Source: Massilimicrobiota sp. An134 (GTDB lineage: Bacteria; Bacillota_I; Bacilli_A; Erysipelotrichales; Coprobacillaceae). From it: DNA of 41,133 nt. Positions 36,272 to 41,133 of the stretch are shown in pieces. The position numbers and the translations under genes are program-made. Position 1 is the first letter of the stretch, and every line of letters begins with the position of its first letter. Where the stretch lies: positions 1 through 41,133 of the forward strand of contig NZ_NFLH01000022.1 in NCBI RefSeq assembly GCF_002160815.1. Direction: 5' to 3'. A model generated the notes under the pieces. That model did not search any database. It saw only the letters and a list, made by a program, of their open reading frames with translations, and was not told the origin of the DNA.

Positions 36272-36727
36272 CTATAGGAGAAAATGACGTGAATTGAAAT
36301 CTATTATTTTTCTATTTCTCCATGAATCATATTTATGAATCAGATGTAACGGAACATCAAAATGATTAATTATTATTAAGGGTTCAATATGATATTTTAA
36401 ACATTCAACAACAATATTTTCATCGCCATGAGGAAAGATTCTTGACCAACAAATAGAAAAACGATAAACATTAAAGCCTATTTGTGCAAGTATGGTAATT
36501 TCTTCTTTATAATGATGATAACCATCAATAGCATATCTTGAAGGATATCTCTGATCTTTTAATATTTCTGGATCTAAGGCATCAGATGCGACAGGAGAAT
36601 GATTTTCCTTAGCAGGAATAAAATCTACATTAGATAAACTTCTATTTTTTTCTAAATAAGCTCCTTCATATTGACTAGTAGCAGTTGTTCCACACCATAA
36701 GAAATTTTTTGGAAATTGATTCATCAT
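36272..36727 (-). pseudogene. Truncated GH1 6-phospho-beta-glucosidase
   Basis: The 151 codons begin like a full GH1 enzyme (NQFPKNFLWCGTTATSQYEGA) and continue to VYRFSICWSRIFPHGDEN. About 15 residues around the usual [10 protein letters not shown] are missing, and the sequence then resumes at VVECLKYHIEPLIIINHFDV. It stops soon after WRNRKIIDF, before both catalytic glutamates. So it has an internal in-frame deletion and has lost roughly two thirds of its length. It still has a ribosome-binding site and a strong upstream promoter with a leader. The intact relative is at 11,471-12,910. Confidence 0.88.
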
Positions 36728-36760
36728 TTTTTCCCTTCATTTTGTGATTATTCATGAGTA

Positions 36761-36856
36761 TAAAAAATGCACTCAGTTATAAAACCGAGCGCACTCGACA
36801 TCTTATCGACCTTGCAATTGCGACTGCATGACCTCCGATGACTGATAATTGTATGC
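36761..36856 (-). ncRNA. Leader or small RNA with its own promoter and terminator
   Basis: On the minus strand a start near 36,856 would give about 96 nt ending in a 9-bp hairpin (36,768-36,793) with T6. Two of its pairs are G-U and become A-C on the plus strand, so the structure belongs to the minus RNA. Inside lies GGAGG followed two bases later by an eight-codon frame (MQSQLQGR) and GC-rich blocks unlike the surroundings. It lies ahead of the truncated GH1 gene, so it may be an attenuator leader. It does not match the LicT/BglG RAT sequence as I know it. Confidence 0.55.
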
Positions 36857-36862
36857 TTTCAT

Positions 36863-36891
36863 ACAATAATATGTTATGTTTTTATTGTCAA
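36863..36891 (-). promoter_or_regulatory. Promoter of the minus-strand leader RNA
   Basis: On the minus strand a consensus TTGACA (36886-36891) is followed after 17 bp by TATTGT (36863-36868). Confidence 0.7.
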
Positions 36892-36892
36892 G

Positions 36893-37057
36893 CTATTTTC
36901 TACGATCTTTGAAAAACCCAATTAAAATCAAAGTAATGCCAAGAATGGCAAGCGGAATATAAATTTTATTAGGAATATGATAAACAAGTCTATCTATTCC
37001 AGAGATTAAAATATAAATTATTATTCCAACACTTATAAAAATGTTTCTATCTTTCAT
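36893..37057 (-). CDS. Two-span membrane peptide of 54 residues
   Basis: Starting at MKDRNIFISVGIIIYILIS, it has two hydrophobic helices separated by GIDRLVYHIPNK and ends FFKDRRK. GTGAGG lies seven bases before the ATG. It is 30 bases downstream of the P-loop kinase gene on the same strand. Its family is not recognised; the layout resembles many small uncharacterised Firmicutes membrane proteins. Confidence 0.6.
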   Translation of the reverse strand: MKDRNIFISVGIIIYILISGIDRLVYHIPNKIYIPLAILGITLILIGFFKDRRK

Positions 37058-37087
37058 AGCCTCACACTTCTTTAAATTAGAATTTGT

Positions 37088-37633
37088 CTAAAATAGTAAA
37101 ACCAAACCGCTTGCAACCATTTCCCTTACTGCGGAAACAGTATCACTAATTGAGTGCGTGGTTGTGTCTATGACATTTGATTCATAGATTCCTAAATTGG
37201 AAAATTGCTCCCACATTGTTTCTACCAATTCAATATTTGTGTCTCTATCCAGCTTCGCTCTTTCCGTAGCTCGTTTCAAAGTTTCTTCCTTACTGGCTCT
37301 TAAAATAATATAGTGTACCTCATAATGTTCACGGACAAGATTTTGCCACGGTTCTAAAAACCACGGTCCGATAATGCCGTCTACAATAACATCATATCCC
37401 CCACGAGCGTATCGTTTTGCCGCATCTAAAAAAGCTTCAATAACAACTAAATTTTGCTCATTTGACTCTGGCAAATGCGGTGGAATTGCCCCTTTACTCA
37501 AATAATGATAAAAGTCATCTGTGTGCATATGCACGGACTTTTCCAAATCTGATTCTTTTGCAACAATAGATGCCGTTGTAGTTTTCCCTGTCCCCGGCGA
37601 ACCTGTGATTACAATAATTCTACCTAGGTTCAT
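37088..37633 (-). CDS. P-loop kinase-like ATP-binding protein
   Basis: A 181-residue nucleotide-binding protein. Walker A is GSPGTGKTT at residues 11-19, and DDFYHYLSKGAIPPHLPESN resembles the substrate loop of the AAA_33/chloramphenicol-phosphotransferase-like kinases. RATERAKLDRD is a likely lid with arginines. It could phosphorylate a small molecule such as a nucleoside, shikimate-like compound or antibiotic; the sequence does not say which. Its GC content and codon use (many GCC, ACG, CGG) are clearly higher than in the neighbouring genes, so recent horizontal transfer is likely. Confidence 0.82.
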   Translation of the reverse strand: MNLGRIIVITGSPGTGKTTTASIVAKESDLEKSVHMHTDDFYHYLSKGAIPPHLPESNEQNLVVIEAFLDAAKRYARGGYDVIVDGIIGPWFLEPWQNLVREHYEVHYIILRASKEETLKRATERAKLDRDTNIELVETMWEQFSNLGIYESNVIDTTTHSISDTVSAVREMVASGLVLLF

Positions 37634-37662
37634 CTATGTTTCACCTCCACAAATTCCAATTT

Positions 37663-38154
37663 TCAAACCATCTTACTCATTATTAAAGCAATAATTAAAG
37701 CAATTATTGCAAATCCAACTATGGTTCCCAGCCATTTGACTATTTTCATTTTTGTAGGAATATAAGGTTTTAATTCTTCTGTATTGGGTATATCCCACGC
37801 TTTTGTATGTTCTATCCAATACCAGTCAACAAAAAATCTATCAAATAGTCCCATTATATACATTATAAATAAACTTTGAATAAAAATATTTCCAAACTCT
37901 TTTGCATCATTTATATAGCAAACCATTAATGGCACTAGAATAAAACAAGGTAAGTATAAAACTATAATTGATATAATGGTTTGTTTCTTTATTTCTTTTT
38001 GAGTAGTATATCCTAATTTTATTGCTTTTTCTTGAACATTCTTTTCGTAAAATACAGTAAATTTTTCAGGACCATTTGCTATACCAATAACACAAAACAT
38101 TAAAAGTATAAAACATAATACTATACCTTCCATTAGTAACATTAGAATTAACAT
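37663..38154 (-). CDS. Four-span membrane protein of unknown function
   Basis: About 163 residues with membrane spans near both ends and in the middle. The loop DRFFVDWYWIEHTKAWDIPNTEELKPY is aromatic and charged and looks conserved, with Asp, His and Glu that could bind metal or act in catalysis. The ATG at 38154 is chosen because the frame upstream starts only with TTG. I do not recognise the family. It is 30 bases upstream of the kinase gene on the same strand and directly follows the MazG-like remnant. Confidence 0.7.
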   Translation of the reverse strand: MLILMLLMEGIVLCFILLMFCVIGIANGPEKFTVFYEKNVQEKAIKLGYTTQKEIKKQTIISIIVLYLPCFILVPLMVCYINDAKEFGNIFIQSLFIMYIMGLFDRFFVDWYWIEHTKAWDIPNTEELKPYIPTKMKIVKWLGTIVGFAIIALIIALIMSKMV

Positions 38155-38182
38155 TAAAATCAACTCGCTTTCAAATTCAAAT

Positions 38183-38508
38183 TTACCAACGTGTCATATT
38201 TTTCTTAAACTTATTTGTATAAGAGTGTTTTAATTCATCTGTAGTTATTCCATAATAAAGAAGAACATCATTATAATACATAAGAACATCAGCAAGTTCT
38301 TCAATAAGTTTTTCTCTCAAAATGCTATCTGAAACAGCCTTTTCACTACCGTTTTTTTGATGATATCAATGACTTCTCCAATTTCACCAATCATCCAAAG
38401 TCATTTATTTTGTCCTACTTCAGGAGATATCTGTTCCTATTTATCTTTATATTTATCTTGCAATTCTTTTTGCATTGCTAACATCTCATTTATTCCAAAA
38501 TCTACCAT
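38183..38508 (-). pseudogene. MazG-like nucleotide pyrophosphohydrolase remnant
   Basis: GGAGG lies upstream of an ATG (38508) that reads MVDFGINEMLAMQKELQDKY, then hits TAG where Trp is expected (KDK*EQISPEVGQNK) and TGA where Leu is expected. It continues WMIGEIGEVIDIIKK, changes frame near a poly-A stretch, and goes on to LREKLIEELADVLMYYNDVL and NKFKKNMTRW. The EIGEVID and EELADVL segments are the metal-binding helices of MazG/dCTPase-type enzymes. Two nonsense codons and one frameshift show that the gene is dead. Confidence 0.85.
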
Positions 38509-38536
38509 AAAAAACCTCCGTAATATATTTTAGTCA

Positions 38537-38827
38537 TTATTGTTCACCTCTTGGTGCTTGTTCTGTATTATGAAAAGTAATAGTTATCACCATACGATAA
38601 TCACAATCTACTTTTCTAAAATCTGAATATTCTAATGAATCATTTGGCATATCATCTTCTATATCCCCAACAACGCCTTGAGTTAAAGCTGTTTTAGAAA
38701 TATAATTGATCGTACTTAACGTTGAAGACTCATTTTCAGTATTATTGTCCGATTTTTTTGGACTTGTACATCCTATCAATAAAAGCATACATAAAATTAA
38801 TAATAGAATCTTTTTTATAAGAATCAA
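38537..38827 (-). CDS. Small lipoprotein
   Basis: About 96 residues. A signal peptide with lipobox LLLIGC at about 15-20 is followed by a Ser/Asn/Thr linker and a domain of about 60 residues (ISKTALTQGVVGDIEDDMPN to FHNTEQAPRGEQ) that I do not recognise. No ATG is available at the right place; TTG 38827 after AAGGAAAGAAAGG is the most credible start, which is unusual. The C terminus may be truncated, since related small lipoproteins usually have a longer beta domain. The region around it is decaying. Confidence 0.55.
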   Translation of the reverse strand: MILIKKILLLILCMLLLIGCTSPKKSDNNTENESSTLSTINYISKTALTQGVVGDIEDDMPNDSLEYSDFRKVDCDYRMVITITFHNTEQAPRGEQ

Positions 38828-39280
38828 CCTTTCTTTCCTTACTATTATTTTATCAATGATAATAATAATAATCAAAATAAACAAATCTTATAAAAATTTT
38901 AATATGAGTTTTCATTCTTTTTTTATCTGAATAAAATTATAAAAAAGCTAATCTTTTGAAAAAAGAAGAATAGCATAAATTTATGAATACCGTTGATGAT
39001 GAATATAAAAGGGATATTGATATTATTAAGAATAACGTTACTTAAAACTCCATGCTCAAATGGAGCTATTGAGCTATCTGGTAGATTGGTAGAAAAATAA
39101 AAAAAGAGATATGCGATTATTTTCAACAAGAGAGATTGAATCAAGATTATTATTTATAAAAATCAAATCTATATCTCTATAGCTACATTTAGAAGATGGT
39201 TTAATGAAGATGCAGAAAAACTCTTGATGGCTATATCTCTCATATGTGAGCGAAAGAGTACAGATGAAGTGTTTTTTTGA
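38828..39280. other. AT-rich gap without a recognised gene
   Basis: About 450 bases. Short frames exist on both strands, but none has a convincing ribosome-binding site or recognisable family. A plus-strand frame at about 38,980 reads MNTVDDEYKRDIDIIKN, then stops. I see no terminal repeats. It is probably decayed sequence upstream of the toxin locus. Confidence 0.5.
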
Positions 39281-39308
39281 TTGTGAAATATCTTGCATTT
39301 GATATAAT
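39281..39308 (+). promoter_or_regulatory. Toxin mRNA promoter of the Fst-like locus
   Basis: TTGTGA (39281-39286) and a perfect TATAAT (39303-39308) are 16 bp apart, giving a start near 39,315 and an mRNA of about 185 nt to the terminator at 39,500. Confidence 0.7.
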
Positions 39309-39323
39309 ATGATTGTTATCGTT

Positions 39324-39341
39324 CCTCCTCTTGAAGGGAGG
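39324..39341 (+). promoter_or_regulatory. Hairpin sequestering the toxin Shine-Dalgarno
   Basis: CCTCC (39324-39328) pairs with GGAGG (39337-39341), the ribosome-binding site of the toxin, with an extra T-G pair inside. This 5' stem-loop should delay translation until the antitoxin RNA has had time to bind, as known for Fst RNA I. Confidence 0.75.
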
Positions 39342-39348
39342 TGGTTCA

Positions 39349-39429
39349 ATGTTATCTGATTTAATAGTTGCTGTCATGGCAGGATTAATGGTATATTACA
39401 TATGCAAATGGTTAGACAGTTACTTTTAA
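39349..39429 (+). CDS. Fst-like type I toxin peptide
   Basis: A 26-residue peptide: a short polar start (MLSDL), one hydrophobic helix and the tail CKWLDSYF. The WLD after the helix is the landmark of Fst/Ldr-type membrane toxins. GGGAGG lies seven bases before the ATG and is held in a hairpin. The 17 bp from 39347, covering the start codon, recur at 39,511-39,527 with one mismatch. A bidirectional terminator follows at 39,467. By family knowledge such peptides insert in the membrane and stop growth when the antisense RNA is lost. Function is inferred from architecture. Confidence 0.78.
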   Translation: MLSDLIVAVMAGLMVYYICKWLDSYF

Positions 39430-39466
39430 CGATAACTAGCCTAGTGTTAAGTTCACTCTAAAAACT

Positions 39467-39500
39467 AAAAAAGGTAAGGAGTCACGATCCTTACCTTTTT
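39467..39500. terminator. Bidirectional terminator shared by toxin and antitoxin RNAs
   Basis: AAAAAGGTAAGGA-7 nt-TCCTTACCTTTTT is a perfect 13-bp stem with A and T runs, able to end both converging transcripts. Confidence 0.92.
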
Positions 39501-39510
39501 GCATTTGGTA

Positions 39511-39527
39511 CAATGCTATCTGATTTA
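39511..39527 (+). repeat. Direct repeat of the toxin start region
   Basis: CAATGCTATCTGATTTA matches CAATGTTATCTGATTTA at 39,347-39,363 at 16 of 17 positions. It corresponds to the DRa/DRb arrangement of the Fst system. Confidence 0.85.
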
Positions 39528-39534
39528 CAAGCAG

Positions 39535-39563
39535 ATTATAACATCTAACCTGCCTAATTTCAA
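39535..39563 (-). promoter_or_regulatory. Antitoxin RNA promoter
   Basis: On the minus strand TTGAAA (39558-39563) and a perfect TATAAT (39535-39540) are separated by exactly 17 bp. It is the best-spaced promoter of the locus, in keeping with a more abundant, less stable antitoxin. Confidence 0.85.
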
Positions 39564-39606
39564 GTATATCTACATTTTAGCTATTTATACATTTTTGATT
39601 TTATCA

Positions 39607-39789
<183 letters not shown>

Positions 39790-39883
39790 TTACGTGTTTT
39801 TGTGTGATAATGAATATAGAAAAAAGGTGGGATTTGTAGGTTTTATATTTAATCACTTTGTTTTGCATACTACATAGATATTT

Positions 39884-40525
39884 TTATTTATTAAGCCAGT
39901 TATTCATACCATGCAGAATAGCAACTGGAACAAAGGAATCAAATGAATCATACATAAGTTGATTAATGATATGTGAAATCAATTGAGCTTGAACTTCAAC
40001 TAAAAAGAATGCTTTAATAGCATGAAGCCCATACCTATAGCAATACATTGGAAGATGCATGAAAGCACATAATAAACCTACAACTAAATATCTCATAAAA
40101 GTGTTTTTAATAGGAAACTTTTTGCCTATAAAACCTCTAAATAATATTTCTTCTCCCAATCCCACAGCAAATATTTGATACAATAGATTTGGAATAGAAG
40201 CTAACGGTGTATAATTATTGTAAATATAATATCTTCTAAAGAACTGATATGCTATAAAGAAACAAGTCAAAATAGCCATATATATGATTTCTTTCTTTTT
40301 GTATTTTCTGATACCAAGTTCTTCAAGTCCACCCTTTTTGTATGATATATAGATAGGTAAAAATATGCCTATTAGATATAGTGTTGCTATGGAAAACCAT
40401 ATTGTTCTCAAATATATATATTCTATAAGAGTGCATACTATTAGTGCTATACACAATATAAAACTCTGTTTTATATAACTCATATTAATAAAATATTGTC
40501 CTACTTTTTTCAATTTTAAATTCAT
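39884..40525 (-). CDS. CPBP family intramembrane glutamic protease
   Basis: A 213-residue membrane protein with about six to seven spans. The CPBP (Abi/CAAX-like) motifs are GEEILFRGF with E125, E126 and R130, FMH at 156-157 and a late HGMNNW, giving the usual Glu-Glu-Arg, His and His/Asn catalytic layout. GGAGGGAGA on the minus strand supports ATG 40525. In Firmicutes such proteins often give bacteriocin self-immunity or process membrane peptides. No bacteriocin operon is seen, but the Fst-like peptide lies 450 bp downstream, so a link is only a thought. Confidence 0.88.
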   Translation of the reverse strand: MNLKLKKVGQYFINMSYIKQSFILCIALIVCTLIEYIYLRTIWFSIATLYLIGIFLPIYISYKKGGLEELGIRKYKKKEIIYMAILTCFFIAYQFFRRYYIYNNYTPLASIPNLLYQIFAVGLGEEILFRGFIGKKFPIKNTFMRYLVVGLLCAFMHLPMYCYRYGLHAIKAFFLVEVQAQLISHIINQLMYDSFDSFVPVAILHGMNNWLNK

Positions 40526-40614
40526 ACATCTCCCTCCAAACATATCTTTTTGTAACTCATATCATATAAATTCTTTTTGCAAGATTTTAATCATATTTGA
40601 ATTATAAAACAAAA

Positions 40615-40656
40615 AAATAAATATAATATAGCGGAGTCGCTATATTATATTTATTT
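40615..40656. repeat. Perfect 19-bp stem-loop
   Basis: AAATAAATATAATATAGCG (40615-40633) and its exact complement (40638-40656) enclose GAGT. A run of A precedes it. It is a terminator-like or element-end palindrome upstream of the CPBP gene; it could end minus-strand transcription coming from beyond the window. Confidence 0.85.
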
Positions 40657-41133
40657 AGTGTGTGTCAGTCATGACATGAATTAAGTTGAAAATAAACCAA
40701 CAACAGATAGTTATTACCAAGTGTAGTAAACCAGAAGTCGTTGACATTGATGTTGAGGATGAAGTTACTTTAATAAACTGATGTAAAAGGTAAAGAAAAA
40801 CTAAGACAATAAATCAGAACGTTATGAAAGAAACAGAATTTGTGAATTATTCTAGGAGGTCTTGTGGACGAGGTATCCTAGTAAACTGATAATAGTCTCA
40901 ACGAAAAAATTACAACAAAAAGTCATGATACTAAAGAACAGAAGTTATAAAGATAGTCTAAGAAGTCACGGGGTTTTCCAAAACGAATAAGTTTTACGGG
41001 AAATCTCTTTTTTGGTTTTCTCTTATGCTGGTTTAAAATCACGGGAAATTCTATAATGGTATTATCAGGATATATCTTCTGAAATCTATAGAAAGAAAAA
41101 AAGATGAAACCCTCCCGACCAAAGTTGAGTCTC
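40657..41133. other. Terminal stretch without an intact gene
   Basis: About 480 bases with stops in all frames. A plus-strand run reads KPEVVDIDVEDEVTLIN between stops, and isolated AGGAGG-like and GACGAGG words occur, which looks like decayed coding sequence, perhaps from a mobile element. I cannot name a family. The GC content near 40,960-41,050 is somewhat higher than upstream. Confidence 0.4.

Larger units (their letters stand above)
39462..39528 (-). ncRNA. Antitoxin antisense RNA of the Fst-like locus
   Basis: A minus-strand start near 39,528 and the shared terminator give an RNA of about 65 nt, the size of RNA II in the Enterococcus par locus. Its 5' part is complementary to the repeat at 39,511-39,527 and hence, with one mismatch, to the toxin start region (39,347-39,363); its 3' part is complementary to the terminator hairpin of the toxin mRNA. 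Two separated pairing regions are the defining feature of that system. Confidence 0.75.

Noticed and set aside
36272-36727. Truncated GH1 as a functional short glucosidase
   Set aside because: It lacks both catalytic glutamates and most of the barrel.
36755-36832. Plus-strand 25-codon frame over the leader RNA region
   Set aside because: No ribosome-binding site, and the hairpin pairing shows that the minus strand is the functional one.
38980-39110. Possible ISL3-type transposase remnant (KTPCSNGAIE on the plus strand)
   Set aside because: Only the short TPxSNG-like word fits; the conserved NNKIK and following residues are absent and no terminal repeats are present.
39074-39349. Minus-strand frame of 91 codons before the toxin gene
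   Set aside because: No ribosome-binding site or recognisable family, and it runs antisense through the toxin promoter and SD hairpin.

Overview
This is a low-GC window from a spore-forming Firmicute. The most likely source is a gut Erysipelotrichia/Coprobacillaceae-type organism, judging from AT-rich codon use, a SpoIIE homologue, and the order spoIIE-tilS-hpt-ftsH-hslO followed further on by dusB, which is classic Firmicutes synteny. Species cannot be named from the sequence alone. No rRNA, tRNA, CRISPR array or intact insertion sequence was seen.

Positions 1-34,440 are mostly ordinary chromosome. They hold a small heat-shock protein; the pssA-psd phosphatidylethanolamine pair joined to parA-parB; and a short disrupted membrane gene flanked by a decayed second copy of the parB 3' end. 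Then come an FtsX-type ABC transporter, a DegV protein, a large SF2 helicase with membrane segments, a DUF5684-like membrane protein, a GH1 6-phospho-beta-glucosidase, a CapA lipoprotein and a GNAT protein. A YtrA-type GntR regulator drives its own ABC-2 transporter operon from a promoter buried in a perfect inverted repeat. Next are a HAD phosphatase, prfA-prmC-GNAT, an OmpR-type two-component system, a YbaK-type deacylase, the spoIIE to hslO block, a flavodoxin-like protein, a DUF1697 protein, a NUDIX hydrolase and dusB, and then a membrane-anchored Big2 protein.

Positions 34,440-41,133 look like an accessory, decaying region. It contains a LytTR regulator with a membrane partner, a truncated GH1 gene behind a strong promoter and terminator-like leader, a P-loop kinase of visibly higher GC, several small membrane proteins, a MazG-like pseudogene, a lipoprotein, a 3' remnant of lysS and a CPBP protease.

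The most striking find lies in this last region. At 39,281-39,563 is a compact locus with the architecture of the Fst/par type I toxin-antitoxin systems. A 26-residue hydrophobic peptide ends in a WLD-containing tail, and its Shine-Dalgarno is locked in a hairpin. A bidirectional terminator follows, then a convergent promoter (TTGAAA-17 bp-TATAAT) for an RNA of about 65 nt. A 17-bp direct repeat (16/17 identical) gives that RNA complementarity to the toxin start codon region.

A second recurring signal is two genes (3,859 and 33,458) with a good ribosome-binding site and ATG. Each is followed within seven codons by a correctly phased canonical -1 slippery heptamer (T TTT TTA; A AAA AAG), and the long reading frame continues in the -1 frame. 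Programmed frameshifting, phase variation, decay or homopolymer sequencing error are all possible.
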